Positions 23,537 through 34,050 of a stretch of DNA of 64,000 nucleotides are shown here, piece after piece (position 1 is the first letter of the stretch; each line of letters opens with the position of its first letter). The position numbers and the translations under genes were made by a program. The notes below the pieces were generated by a model. It was not told where the DNA came from, searched no databases, and saw only the letters and a list, made by a program, of their open reading frames with translations. Source of the DNA: Rapana venosa (lineage: Eukaryota > Mollusca > Gastropoda > Neogastropoda > Muricidae); contig CM054134.1 of NCBI GenBank assembly GCA_028751875.1, positions 39,147,315 to 39,211,314 of the forward strand. The letters run 5' to 3'.

Positions 23537-23761
23537 CACACACAGGCCTAACTTACCTTTGTGGTGTGGCGTTACGTTAATTTGTTCGGTCAGGCAGGCG
23601 CTGGTGCTCAGGTTAGTTGTTCTGCAGTCACTTTCTCTGTGTTCTGTCTGGCATGAGCAGTGTGTGATCTTGTTGGACATCAAGATACTTAGCTGACTGC
23701 TTTAATAGAGGCAAGATGCTATTGGGCAATGTGTATTGTTTCACTATGTCTGTCTAACTAA

Positions 23762-24006
23762 ATGTATGTATGGATGTATGGATCGATAGATGGATGTGTG
23801 TATGGATGGATGGATGTATGCATGTATGTATGTATGTATGTATGTATGTATGTATGTATGTATGTATGTATGTATGTATGTATGTATGTATGTATATATG
23901 TGTGTATGTATGTATGCATGCATGCATGCATGTATGCATGTATGTATGTATGTATGTATGTATGTATCAATCAACCTATCTATATCTCTCTCTCTCCTAT
24001 AATATA

Positions 24007-24039
<33 letters not shown>

Positions 24040-24040
24040 T
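23762..24040. repeat. (GTAT)n, then CT and (CTGT)n
   Basis: ATGT/ATGC tetranucleotides run from about 23762 to 23967. A short CT patch and a CTGT run (about 24007-24037) follow. Met/Tyr/Val/Cys and Ile/His/Thr frames are repeat translations. Confidence 0.95.
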
Positions 24041-24314
24041 CGACACAAGACGGAATCCCTACAGGCGTAACTTCAGGTTTACAGAGATGTCACTTATGTG
24101 CATGCGTATCTATCAGTCAGTGCCGTTATCCCCTGCATGCTTGGAATACAGCAAGTATGCACGTCAGCAAAGCTATCGTCCAGTGCTGGCCGAGCTGCAG
24201 AAAGGCGAAAATACTGAGGAAGCACTTGAGGCTGGATTAGCCGATTTCGTTGAATATGGATAGCGGCTGTAAGGGTGGTGATGACACAAGTGTCGGCGAA
24301 GATGTCATAAATAT

Positions 24315-24343
24315 GCCAGTGTGTGTGTGTGTGTTGGTGTGTG

Positions 24344-24419
<76 letters not shown>

Positions 24420-24420
24420 T
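24315..24420. repeat. (GT)n with a central GCGT block
   Basis: GT repeats enclose about eleven GCGT tetranucleotides. The tract is alternating purine-pyrimidine, so Z-DNA prone. Positions 24041-24314 are unique. Confidence 0.95.
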
Positions 24421-25104
24421 GCCGGCATAATGTACCTGCAGGTTTCAGTGAGCTAGGGCTTGTTTGCATATGCGGCTCTTGCACATGCATATTCATAATC
24501 AACCCCCTTGATATGGCAATAAACAGGGGGTTGTCAGGGCAGGGCAGGGACATCAACAATCTGAGCAGGCCTGACTCCCTACTACCGCATGTGCCGGCCG
24601 GGGCCTGTCTTGTGCAGGCATCAAGGACAACTAACACAACCACAGGGACTCCCTGGGGTGTCTTCCTTTCAGCCATCAGCAGCACCCTGCACTGTAGATC
24701 AACACTGCCCACCACTCCACTCCCCACAGACCGGCCAGAGCAGAGCAGAGCAGAGCAGAGCAGAGCCTAGCTACAGCGGCTGGCTACTGATCAGTATTCA
24801 GCCCCTCACTCCGCAGCTCCCCATCAGCGGCACTGACCTTGATGGTGGGTGAGGAGGATGTGACTGACGCCAGGCTCCCCTTCAAGTGTCAGCGGCCTGT
24901 CAAATCTGGGGGCTGTGTTTACGGAGGATATCAAGGAGGCAGAGCAGCATCCCCCGGGAGAGAAGGAGAGAAGAAGAAGCGTGGAGTGATAAGCAGCGTC
25001 AGTCAGTCAGTCCCTGCAGGCTGCCAGGCCAGCTGTGGGAGGCTGGCTACCTCCCTCCCTGTACTGTACAGGTGTACAGTAGGCCTCGTCCCCCGTGAGG
25101 ATGC
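24421..25104. other. GC-richer unique island
   Basis: A long stretch without simple repeats except an AGAGC pentamer run (24737-24767). It contains TTTGCATATGCGG, GCACATGCATATTCATAAT and a CCCCCTTGATATGGCAATAA block near 24510. Frames of 140 to 155 codons overlap on both strands, which argues against any of them being coding. Candidate conserved non-coding DNA (inference). Confidence 0.35.
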
Positions 25105-25137
25105 CGGCAGGGGGGTGGGGGTGGGGGGTGGGGGGGC
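25105..25137 (+). repeat. G-run cluster
   Basis: Runs of 5 to 7 G are separated by single T bases, which fits the G-quadruplex rule on this strand. Confidence 0.85.
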
Positions 25138-25314
25138 TATCAGTATAAATAGCATTCCCACATTCTGGAAATTCTGTGCTAGAAATTTCCTCTTTTCTAT
25201 CACTCTTTGTTTCTGCCTTGTTCCTGCCTTGTTCCTTTTCTTCCTGTCACCTTCTTGTCTGTTTTCTGCCTCTTTTTTTTTAATCCCAGAAAGATTTAGA
25301 AGATAACAATTCTC

Positions 25315-25395
25315 TCTTGTGCCCGAAGTCGGATGCGCTGGGCATGACTTGTCAGGCGCTTAACAGCAGCGTGACGCCTTTTCGCTCATATAACA
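25315..25395 (-). repeat. block Q, copy 2
   Basis: Reverse-complement counterpart of 22046-22130. Positions 25396-26080 are AT-rich unique sequence. The CAGTGTCAATGGACACTTGG segment near 25480 has partial dyad symmetry. Confidence 0.5.
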
Positions 25396-26085
25396 GACAA
25401 CAATAGTTGCTGTCTGAGCGTTCGACACAGGAGAAGAAAAAGAAGTATGCCTCTGCTGCTGGCTATTTCGGCTTGTAACGCCAGTGTCAATGGACACTTG
25501 GTTAGCGCTGTGCTATGATTTAAAGTAGCCCCCAGAAGCGTCCTGATACAGTAACATAAGAATGGGTTTGATGAAATAAACACTGATAATATGAGAGGGA
25601 AAAAAGGACAACGAATGGTTAAGAAAATAGAAACGGTAATGACTATGAAGAGAAAAGTACAGAAACAGCAAGCATATTTACAAGAAAAGAAGATTACTGT
25701 CACAACAACCACAATTACATGAAAAGAACAAAGGATCAACATGACAATATACCCTGTGTAGCGCGCATTATGCATTGCATGGTGGGGGACGGAGCTACCT
25801 AAAATGCACACACATACATTTTGCCTTGACTTGCAGACAATTTGCTTATAGTATGGAATATTGTTTGAATGACATTAAAAAAAACTTAACACAACCACAC
25901 TACAGTCAGAAACAATACTGGTTTGGAGAGGGGGGGGGGAGGGCGTATAGTATTGGTCCACGACAAGTTCGTTGACGACCACAAAGCTAGGGAACAGTGC
26001 TGCCACATACCCGTTCCCTGACCGTAATAAACAGGCCTGAGAGTTGCAAGGAGTGCATATGGAGTAACTAAACCGCTTCTCTCTA

Positions 26086-26216
26086 ATCCCCCCCCCCCCC
26101 ATCCCTAACCACCACCACCACACGTACACGCGCGTGCATAGCTACATCCCACACACAGACACACACACACACACACACACACACCACACACACACTCACA
26201 CACACACACACGTCAT
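26086..26216. repeat. short C run, CCA and (CA)n
   Basis: A C run (about 26088-26100), CCA triplets and CA repeats (about 26155-26210) end just upstream of a SINE-B copy. Confidence 0.9.
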
Positions 26217-26217
26217 A

Positions 26218-26400
26218 TATCGTTAAATTCTGTTTCGCCTTTCGGAAAAGTAGGCCATTTGTGCCAGAGGGAATGGATGACAAAATTTACAAAACCACAT
26301 GTACCCGGGGACTGAAAAATAATATGCAAATGCAAATTAAAGCACATGAGTGCTTATTCCATTATCCTCGAAATAAAAGAATGATAATATTTTAAAAAAA
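26218..26400 (+). mobile_element. SINE-B copy, 5' truncated
   Basis: TCGTTAAATTCTGTTTCGCC, then CTTTCGGAAAAGTAGGCC, GGGAATGGATGACAAAATTT, CCCGGGGACTGAAAA and GAGTGCTTATTCCATTATCC, with an A-rich tail. It has a small AATATGCAAATGC insertion near 26325. The 5' end joins CA repeats. Confidence 0.85.
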
Positions 26401-26678
26401 ACTCAACATCATCAAAAACTCGCCATCCAATCTTCTCCCACCATATGTTGTTCCTTTCCACTTTAAACCCATATTCACTGCAATGTATGTAACCACCACA
26501 CCGAGAAAGCGAGTGGCAGGCAGATTTCACTGACAGATTTTAAGCACCGACTTTGCTGAAACCAAAGCCATCTCTGAAATAATACCTCCTCTCTCTCTCT
26601 TTCTCTCCGCCTGCAGTACAGCAACACAATGCCTTGCTGAACATGCCGTGAATAGTGAGTGCATGGGGGGCGGTGGGT

Positions 26679-26702
26679 GGGGGGGGGGGGGGGGGGGGGG
26701 GG
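26679..26702 (+). repeat. 24-base G run
   Basis: An uninterrupted G homopolymer within a G-rich block (26661-26715). Positions 26401-26660 and 26716-26930 are unique, with no gene that I recognise. Confidence 0.9.
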
Positions 26703-27001
26703 ATGGAGGAGGGGTGGTGGTGACGGCAGCATGGTGCAGACTGCTGATTGGATAAAACCATTGTGTGCAGGCTTTGCTTGATCAATCATGCACGACCGGC
26801 ACGTGCACAGCCAAAGTGACCTAATTAAAAAAAAGGGAGAGACAACCCCGGTTCCAATGTTCTGATATGACAGGAATGCTCTGAACAGGGAACACTGCGA
26901 TGGAATCTGGCGTAGTGGTCTAGTGTTACTGCTGTTGCTGTTGCTGCTGCTGGTGCTTCTACTACTACTACTGGTATACGGTATACTGTATACTACAGCA
27001 T

Positions 27002-27122
27002 AATTACATCATCCTCATTGTCATTGATCATCATGCATCATCCTCATTGTCATTGATCATCATGCAATTAAAAAAAATTTTAATGCATGATGATCAATGA
27101 CAATGAGAATGACGTAATGATG
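27002..27122. repeat. direct plus inverted repeat forming a long hairpin
   Basis: A 32-bp-spaced direct repeat (about 27008-27034 and 27040-27066, core CTCATTGTCATTGATCATCA) is followed by its inverted copy (about 27085-27110, TGATGATCAATGACAATGAG). The centre ATTAAAA..TTTTAAT is itself complementary. The stem is about 35 bp with few mismatches. A complete SINE-A begins directly to the right. It may be a foldback element or a precursor-like hairpin RNA; the sequence alone cannot decide. Confidence 0.75.
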
Positions 27123-27123
27123 A

Positions 27124-27260
27124 TGGATCGGTGGTCTAGAGGTAACGCGCCTGTCTAGAAAGCGAAAAGTCCGGGTCTGAAGTGTGCGGCGGTTCGTACC
27201 CCGTTTGGACCGGAAATTTGTCCCCCATCCATTAGACCATGAGTGGTGGTCTGGGCGCTA

Positions 27261-27291
<31 letters not shown>

Positions 27292-27608
27292 CGTGTGTTA
27301 CACGTAATTATTTAGCGCACGTAAAAAAACCCACGGCAACAAGAGAGTTGTCCCTGGCAAAATTCTTAGAAAAAAGCCACTCTGATGGGGAAACAGGTGC
27401 AGCTGCAGAGAAAAGAAGAAAAAGGAGAAAAAGGAAAGGGTGAAAGGGTGGCGCAGCGCTTGTGGCGACGCGTTCTCCCGCTCTCCCCGGGGAGAGCAGC
27501 CCGGGTTTCACGGGGAGAAATCTGCCGTGACTTAAAGTGGTATGAAATAAAATCTGAGCGCTTTGATTTGTTGCTTTACAAGATTCAGCGCTATATAAAT
27601 TCCATACA
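27124..27608 (+). mobile_element. SINE-A, essentially complete
   Basis: The tRNA-like head has an A-box-like TGGTCTAGAGG (27132-27142) and a B-box GGTTCGTACCC (27191-27201). A 5' domain CCATTAGACCATGAGTGGTG follows, then the shared core GATGAGACGATAAACCGAGG (27269-27288). The body contains ACGTAAAAAAACCCACGGCA, GTTGTCCCTGGCAAAATTCT and GCTCTCCCCGGGGAGAGC (a palindrome, about 27479). The 3' domain is AGCGCTTTG..CAGCGCTATATAAATTCCAT. The tail is (ATT)n. It is transcribed by RNA polymerase III if active (family knowledge). No protein is encoded. Confidence 0.85.
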
Positions 27609-27734
27609 TTATTATTATTATTATTATTACTGTTACTACTACTGCTACTGCTGCTGCTGCTGCTACTACTACCACCACCACCACCACCACCACCGCTGCT
27701 GTGGCTACTACTACATCTTCTTCTTCTTCTTCTT

Positions 27735-27774
<40 letters not shown>

Positions 27775-27812
27775 TACTACTACTTCTACTACTTCTTCTT
27801 CCTCCACCACTT
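27609..27812. repeat. trinucleotide arrays growing from the SINE-A tail
   Basis: ATT units change successively to ACT, GCT, ACT, ACC, TTC, ACT and TTC units. Tyr, Val and Leu frames here are artefacts. Positions 27813-28190 are unique and have no gene. Confidence 0.9.
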
Positions 27813-28190
27813 TCATAGCTACTCTACAAAGGACCAAAATGATTGTTCATCTTTAAGATCTCTGCACGTTTAACGGATTGGTTCTTGTGCCCTGATGCTG
27901 TTCAACAGTTCCCCCTACGTTGGACCCCACTGAGCAATGGTACTACAGACAATGAATGACCGGTTGAATTCATTCTCAGGTAATGAGAAGGGCAGGGATC
28001 ACACAGCCAAAAGACCCCCCAAAAAGACGTCACTCACCATGTTCCCTTCAGCTCTAGCACCTGAATATTATGCACCACACAACAATTATGTTCATGAAGA
28101 TTAGCTCTGATGCACAGATGAAAGCCCTACAAGGCCTGGTCAGTTTGCTTGCTCTATGTACCTCACCTCACTTTACTTCACCTAACCCTT

Positions 28191-28391
28191 GACCAAATAA
28201 ATGGCCCTAAGGGAAGTCATGGGTGATGTGGAACGCATTTTCCCCTCTTCTCTCGGTGACCAAATAAATGGCCCTTGGGGAATTCAATGATGATGTGGAG
28301 CGCATTCTCACCTCTTATCTCGGTGACCAAATAAATGGCCCTTAGGGAATTCACCGATAACGTGGAACGCATTTTCGCCTCTTCTCTGGTC
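28191..28391. repeat. 67-bp tandem repeat, three copies
   Basis: Three units start GACCAAATAAATGGCCCTT and share GTGGA-CGCATT and CCTCTTCTCTCGGT, at 85-90 percent identity by eye. The length is not a multiple of 3, so the minus-strand frames across it are incidental. Positions 28392-28650 are unique. Confidence 0.9.
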
Positions 28392-28645
28392 TTGTGTTGC
28401 CCTCTGTGAGTCGGCAAAGTTGAGTGAGGCCTTTCTCGTTTTGTGCCCTGTGCCTCTCTTTGTTTTCTTTATAAGAGCAGAATGATGTACACGCTTGCTG
28501 TTTGCTTGTGTCACAAAAGCAATACCATGTCTACTGTAGGATAAGACAAGGATAATTTCTCAGTGTGGTGAGAGAGAAATGGCAGGGCTGACACCGCTAT
28601 TATCATCAGCATGTGACCATCTCCTATTAATCAGGAAAAGGGGAG

Positions 28646-28651
<6 letters not shown>

Positions 28652-28680
<29 letters not shown>
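28652..28680. repeat. short (GT)n
   Basis: About 14 GT units. Confidence 0.9.
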
Positions 28681-28681
<1 letters not shown>

Positions 28682-28799
28682 CTGAAATAAACCACGCACC
28701 AGCTATATCCATATTTGGAGCATGCAAACATGACAAAATGGAAAGCAATACAGTGTATTGATAAAAAGTGAGAATGAATGAGAGCAGTGACAGCCATTT

Positions 28800-28910
28800 C
28801 TCTACTTTTTTTTGCTTTTCTTTTTCTTTCTTTCTTTTCTTTTTTTTCGTTCTGTCTGTCTTTTCATTTTTTTCTTTAGTGTTTTGTATCGCTTTCTTTG
28901 TTTCTTTCGG

Positions 28911-28964
<54 letters not shown>

Positions 28965-29133
28965 TATATATTATATATATATATACATATATACACACAC
29001 ACACATATATATATATCTCTCTCTCTTTGGGTGTTTTTTTTTTCTTTCTTTCTTTCTTTCTTTCTTTCTCTTTTCCTTTTTTCCTTCTGTTATTTTTTTC
29101 CTTCTTTTTCTCCTTTTTTTTAATCTCTGTCTC

Positions 29134-29216
<83 letters not shown>
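28800..29216. repeat. T-rich, (TA)n, (CTTT)n and (CT)n low-complexity block
   Basis: TTTC-rich sequence is followed by a TA tract (28914-29012, with ACAC within it), CTTT repeats (about 29040-29110) and a CT tract (29136-29215). The 207-codon Tyr/Ile/Phe/Ser frame is a repeat translation. Confidence 0.95.
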
Positions 29217-29219
<3 letters not shown>

Positions 29220-29254
29220 CTCGAAGTTATGTTCTTGTGCCAAATTCAGTGTGA

Positions 29255-29690
29255 TCAGTGTATTTCAGTCTTTCGCAGTGTTCATGGAAAAGTTGCTATT
29301 CCGCGAACATGCTTGTATGCGTCTGGAGCTCCGAAGTTCACCAATGGTGGGCTTTTGCGTTTGCGACTGTTTTTGCCCACAAGGAAGATAGCCGCATTCC
29401 GACTTCGGGGATGTATTGTATGCTGGAAATGTTCGTGTTTTCTTAACCCACTAAACGATAACACGAATCACGGGATGTTTAACGTGTACATTTGATCTTC
29501 TGCATGTGTATACACACGAGTGGGGATTAAAGCACTGGCAGGTCTGCATTTGAAGTTGACCTGAGAGATCGTAAAAACCATACTCTTAATTCACCGGAGG
29601 TCGACGCCGAGATTTGAACCAACGACGTCATGGACCCCCAGGATTGAAAGAAAACGGTTATAACCACTCGGCTGTAGCGTCCATAAGCAG
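29255..29690 (-). mobile_element. SINE-C, nearly complete, decayed
   Basis: On the minus strand a tRNA Ser/Leu-like head comes first: A-box-like GCCGAGTGGTTATAACC and B-box-like GGTTCAAATCTCGG. It is followed by CTCTCAGGTCAACTTCAAAT, CAGACCTGCCAGTGC, GATCAAATGTACACGTTAA and GTTTAGTGGGTTAAGAAAAC, then CCCCGAAGTCGGAATGCGGC. This order matches a SINE type that I remember as widespread in molluscs (family knowledge, not checked). A second tRNA-like piece lies at 29690-29760. Confidence 0.7.
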
Positions 29691-29824
29691 AGGTTCAAAC
29701 CAACAACTTCGGTTACTGCCAGATAAGGGGTTCAACACTCTTGGCTATCCAGGCCATGGAGACTGCTACATGATGATAATGATCATACTTCCTTTAACTA
29801 CAGGGACTGCCGTTTTAAAGAACA

Positions 29825-29946
29825 AAACAACACACACACAAACATGCACACGCACACACAAACACACACGCACAAACACACACGCACACACACAAATCAC
29901 ACACACAAATCACACACACACACACACACACACTCACACACAAACA
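29825..29946. repeat. (CA)n with AACA/AATC variants
   Basis: CA repeats border the left copy of the following duplication. Confidence 0.9.
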
Positions 29947-29951
29947 CTCGG

Positions 29952-30445
29952 TGTGTTTGATTTTACCCTTCACCCTCCCCTGGTTTTACATTGACAGACA
30001 CCTCTTGTGACCAGATCCATTAGAAGGCTGATAACATGTAGTATAATGTATAGTGCTGTGTTGATAGAGGCAGCCCAACTTAACCATGATCACAACGCGA
30101 TTTCTGATGCGCTTTTGGCACAGTCATCTTTTATAGCTGGGAGTGAGACACTCAGGAAGGTTTGTGAGACTCTCAGGTGGCATGTTTGTGTGTGTGTGTG
30201 AGAGAGAGAGAGAGAAAAGCAAACACACACAAACACACACACGCATACACACACACACACAATATGTTTGATTTTATCCCCCTACTCTCCCTGGTTTTAC
30301 ATTGACAGACACCACTTCTGACCAGATCCATTAGAAGGCTGATAACATGTAGTAAAATTATTATAGTGCTGTGTTGATAGAAGCGGCCTCTGATGTGCTT
30401 TTGGCACAGTCATCTTTTATGGCTGGGAGTGAGACACTCAGGAAG

Positions 30446-30447
<2 letters not shown>
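29952..30447 (+). repeat. tandem duplication of a 180-220-bp segment bounded by CA/GT tracts
   Basis: Copy 1 (29952-30160) and copy 2 (30265-30447) share TGGTTTTACATTGACAGACA, CCAGATCCATTAGAAGGCTG, ATAGTGCTGTGTTGATAGA and GCTTTTGGCACAGTCATC, and end in GAGACACTCAGGAAGG. Copy 2 lacks about 30 bp that copy 1 has near 30075-30105. Each copy lies between CA repeats and GT repeats. Confidence 0.9.
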
Positions 30448-30483
<36 letters not shown>

Positions 30484-30835
30484 TGAGAGAGAGAGACAGA
30501 CAGACAGACAGGCAGACAGACAGGCAGACGTGGACACACACACACACACACTCTCTGTCTCTCTCTATCTCTCTCTCTTACACACACCCTCTCTCACTCA
30601 CACTCTTACACTCTCTCTCTAACTCTATCTCTCTCTTTCTTACACACAAGCCTCTCTCTCACTCTCTCTCTCTCTCTCTCTCTACTCTCTCTCTCTCTTT
30701 CTCTCCAACTCTCTCTCTCACCACTCTCTCTCCTCCTCTTCACTCTCTCTAACTCTCTCTCTCTTCTTACACACACTCTCTCTCCTCTCTCTCACATCCT
30801 CTACTCTCTCTCTCTCTCTCTCTCTTTCTTACACA

Positions 30836-30886
<51 letters not shown>

Positions 30887-30900
30887 TACACACACACACA
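30448..30900. repeat. GT, GACA/GGCA and CT-rich tracts
   Basis: GT (30448-30482), GA/GACAGACAGGCA (to about 30530), CA, and then interrupted CT repeats with ACACAC islands to about 30900. Confidence 0.95.
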
Positions 30901-31019
30901 TACACACAGACATAAATCCATCTCCACACACAAAGAGAAACCACGTCCATTATCACCAAACATAGAAAAGGCATTGGTTTTATTTTCACACCTGCCTCGT
31001 TATGTCAGGGCCTATCAGG

Positions 31020-31085
31020 AATGCAGCAGCCCCTAGTTTGGCACTGGCCTTTGACATCAAAGATCACACCGGGCTGATAGGTATC
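31020..31085. promoter_or_regulatory. island with inverted TCF/LEF-like motifs
   Basis: GGCCTTTGACATCAAAGATC (about 31046-31065) contains CTTTGA and TCAAAG as an inverted pair with a 2-bp centre. The TCAAAG half extends to match TCF/LEF-type sites only partially. It sits in a short GC-richer non-repetitive island. A regulatory role is inference from the motif. Confidence 0.25.
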
Positions 31086-31195
31086 TGCTCACATCACAGC
31101 CTGCCCCTGCCAATGCTTCACGGCATGTCCGACACTGCGGTTTTCTAAAAAAAAGAATGGACAGCCTTTAGTGAGTGAGTCAACAGAGACACTGA

Positions 31196-31770
31196 TGTGT
31201 GTGAGTGTGTGTGTGTGTACAACACACAGACAGAGACAGAGAGACAAAGACAGACAGAGGCAAAGACAGACGGAGACAGAGACACAAAGACAGAGACAGA
31301 CACAGAGACAGTCAGAGATATACAGAGAAGGACAGACCAACAGATACCAGACAGGCAGACAGACAAGTAGACAGGCACACAGACAAAGAGTACAAAGTGG
31401 TCAAAGGGCAGCAACCATCACACCAATCTTCCATGACAAAATAGACCTAGACATGAAACATGTTTCCAATATCAAATAATAATTATTGAATGAATATACT
31501 CCTCTCCTACCTCCCTCACTCCATCTTTCTATCTTTCACACACACACACACACACACACATGCACGCACACACACAGACAAAGACAGAGACAAGAGAGAC
31601 AAAGACAAACAGATACAGACACAGAGACAGACAGAGATATGCAGAGAAAGACAGACCAACAGACACCAGACAGGCAGACAGACAAGCAGACAGGCACACA
31701 GACAAGGAGTACAAAGTGGTCAAAGTGCAGTGACCACCACACCTCCCCCCCCCCCCCCCCCCCCCCCACC
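31196..31770 (+). repeat. duplicated CAGA-rich segment with GT/CA and C-run borders
   Basis: Copy 1 (about 31300-31425) and copy 2 (about 31612-31742) share AGATAT-CAGAGAA-GACAGA, CCAACAGA-ACCAGACAGGCA, GACAGGCACACAGACAA and GAGTACAAAGTGGTCAAAG. GT (31199-31220) and CA (31535-31560) repeats precede the copies. A 23-base C run (31745-31767) ends copy 2. Confidence 0.85.
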
Positions 31771-32640
31771 ACAAAAAAAAAAGAAAGCCAGAGGACACTG
31801 ACTGTGGCATGTTCAGCCACTCTGTATCAGCTGTGTTGACAGTCCCTGTCCAATCAATGGGACCCTTTCTGTCACACAGGACACCACACCACCCCACTAC
31901 ACTACACTACACTACACAGGCCGACAAAGTGGTGAAAATGAAATGTACAGCAGTGAGGGGGCGTGGACATGGCATCTGTGTTTGCTTTGGCCCAGGGCTG
32001 TCTGTCTGTGTGTGGTGGTGTGTGCACGTGAGCACTGAAGGCCTGTCATCCTGTAGCATTGTTGCCTTTCTTTTGGTTGTTGCTGTGTTGTGCTCTTCTG
32101 CGCCTTGCAAACTCACTGCAGTTTGATTTTTTTTCATGTGTCCTCTATATATAAAGTCCCCTGTTTCTTCTTTTGTTTCATCTGAAAAGTGGGCGGGTTT
32201 TTTTTAAAGCATTGGCAATCACGACAGTTTAAGGTATTTTACATAAAAGGTTTTACTTTGTGTGTGTTTCTTTGAGCTCTCTCTCTGTCTGTCTGTCTGT
32301 CTGTCTGTTTATCTCTGTATCTTTCCGTCTTTCTTTGTCTCTCTCTTTCATTATAATGAAAGTTGCAACAGTCACAATAACAATAGAAGCATTAAATATT
32401 AAAAAAAACAAGGTCAACAACACCTCTACCAACAACAGCAATGACAAAATGATAACAGACATGACAATGGCTTTATAACACCGAGAACAACAACAATGAT
32501 GTCACTATTACTAACAAGAACAGCAGTTGTAGTAGCTACGGAAGCAATAGATACCACAACAGTAGCAACAGTGACAGGAAAAACCAACAGCAGCAAAATA
32601 ACAACCAACAACAAATGTAAACTTCACCTGCGACCCATCT
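31771..32640. other. mixed unique stretch with small repeats
   Basis: It contains an ACTAC pentamer run (31893-31917), a CTGT run (about 32285-32312), and AAC-rich sequence (about 32400-32620). The short frames here are not convincing genes. Confidence 0.5.
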
Positions 32641-33255
32641 TACGTATATTGACACAATCTTCACACTCATTCAAAGTTAATCTATAAATATTGGTATTTC
32701 CCTTCCACGTCTGCTTTGCCTGAACCCTTGAACAATACCAGCCACCACCATTGCACTTGACTGGTTCCCCGATACCCCTTAGCACTATAGTCAACACAGC
32801 ACACCAGGCAGCCCAGCCAGCCCAGCCAGCCCAGCCCCTGTCGCTATGACAAGACCTAAGGGAAACAGCAGTAATAGGAAGCCCCTCATAAATTTTCAGA
32901 GAAAGGAGCAAGCCACTGGAGAAAATGGTATTATCCTAAAAAGAGAGGAAAGAGATCCCCATAGCTGCCCAGCCACAGGTAGCCAACTTACCGTGTGTTT
33001 ACCTGTCAGATTGTGTTGGGGAGGGGTGGGGGAGGAGGGAAGGTTTATGGCAATGGTTGGTCAGGATAATGATAATAACAACAGCAAGGGTGGAGGTGGA
33101 GGGAGGCTGGGTGTATGGGTGTATGCAGTTGACACCTGGCCTCTTCAGTTATTAAGCTGACTTGGAGAGATTGGTCAGGATTCGTGACTCAGCTCTCGAG
33201 CTGATGACTGATAAGAGTTTAGGGGTTTGGTTTTTTGGGGATGGTTTTTTTTTTT
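32641..33255. other. unique stretch with AGCCC pentamer run
   Basis: CAGCC pentamers at about 32808-32835 sit in otherwise unique sequence. A 104-codon frame (32846-33160, +) has no recognisable domain. I do not call a gene. Confidence 0.4.
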
Positions 33256-33261
33256 TTCATT

Positions 33262-33408
33262 TCTAGGCTAGAGTTCTGAGGTTTTGCCTATGGTCAGATT
33301 TTACGTATGCGATAGTTTTTATCCACCATAAAGGTATCCGCATTCCGACTTCGGGGTGTGATGTCTGAACACGACCCCGGTGTGCATACAGATTTTTTTT
33401 TTAAATAT
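33262..33408 (-). mobile_element. SINE-C 3' fragment
   Basis: It shares with 29255-29440 the blocks TTTTACGTATGCG-type, ATCCACCATAAAGGTATCCG and CATTCCGACTTCGGGGTGTG. Its right edge joins a SINE-B copy at a T run. Confidence 0.55.
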
Positions 33409-33411
33409 TGC

Positions 33412-33646
33412 CATCCGTTCTTACCGGCATGACATGGCCTGTTCTTACGAAAAGAGGAACGGGTTTTAACGTGCCTCAGTTTATAGTCTCATTCAAAGGA
33501 CTTTTGGGGGAGTGAAGTCAGAAATGATATTTAACTCCAGGGGGTAAAAAAAATCTCCTTGATGGGTGTGTATGTAGTGGCTCGTATCCGGGCCGTCAGA
33601 TCAGGAGTGCAACTCTCTAACCACTAGGCTACCCCCCACCCTCACC
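33412..33646 (-). mobile_element. SINE-B with preserved tRNA-like head, 3' truncated
   Basis: On the minus strand it has the head GGGGTAGCCTAGTGGTTAGA (A-box-like) and GGCCCGGATACGAGCC (B-box-like). It continues with a GTCACTCC..TCAAGG-like block, CCCCCTGGAGTTAAA, the core GAATGAGACTATAAACTGAG, AACGTTAAAACCCGTTCCTC-like sequence and CCGGTAAGAACGGATG. It ends before the GGGACTGGATG domain. With 46838-47198 it shows what a complete SINE-B head looks like. Confidence 0.7.
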
Positions 33647-33719
33647 CTATCCCCACCCCTAGAATAAATGATAACTGATCATTTTAGATTTCGCTTTTTT
33701 CAAGAACGGCTTTAAAGTA

Positions 33720-33910
33720 ATACATTAAAATGTAATGTAGTGTAATGTAAAGCATTGTATTGCATTGCATTATTTTGTACTGTATTGTATTGCATTGCAT
33801 TTGCATTATATTGTATGCATTGTATTGTTTCGTATTTGTATTGTATTGTATCATGTAATTTCGTATTGTATTGTACTATATTGTAGTGTATTAAAATGCA
33901 TTGAATACCT
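33720..33910. repeat. degenerate pentanucleotide array (TGTAT/TGCAT)n
   Basis: About 38 pentamers, mainly TGTAT, TGCAT and TGTAA, with slips. It is similar in style to 51725-51970 and 55315-55400. Confidence 0.85.
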
Positions 33911-33917
33911 CTTTCAG

Positions 33918-34050
33918 TCACTGCAGATTTATCTGTGTAAAATTCGAGCTGCTCTCTCCGTAGAGACCAAGTTGCCATAACAGCAATACCCTGTTTAATT
34001 CCGAAGGACTAGCACCCAGGCCTGTGGTCCATGGATGGGGACAAAGTTTT
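33918..34050 (-). mobile_element. SINE-A copy with internal deletion
   Basis: It matches 59205-59285 (AAATTCGAGCTGCTCTC, GCCATAA-AGCA) and then jumps to the CTAGCACCCAGGCCTGTGGT and ATGGATGGGGACAAAGTTTT part. About 170 bp of SINE-A body are missing. Confidence 0.6.

Noticed and set aside
23762..23967. Possible CRISPR-like or structured repeat
   Set aside because: A simple GTAT tetranucleotide microsatellite with no spacers. The genome is eukaryotic.
24305..24770. Overlapping 140-149 codon frames on both strands
   Set aside because: Both include the GT/GCGT microsatellite and are mutually exclusive. No homology signal is seen.
27124..27205. Possible genuine tRNA gene
   Set aside because: A/B boxes are present, but the acceptor and anticodon stems do not fold properly and the sequence continues as a SINE with other copies.
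29600..29690. Possible tRNA-Ser/Leu gene on the minus strand
   Set aside because: It is the head of a decayed SINE-C, with the SINE body following in order.
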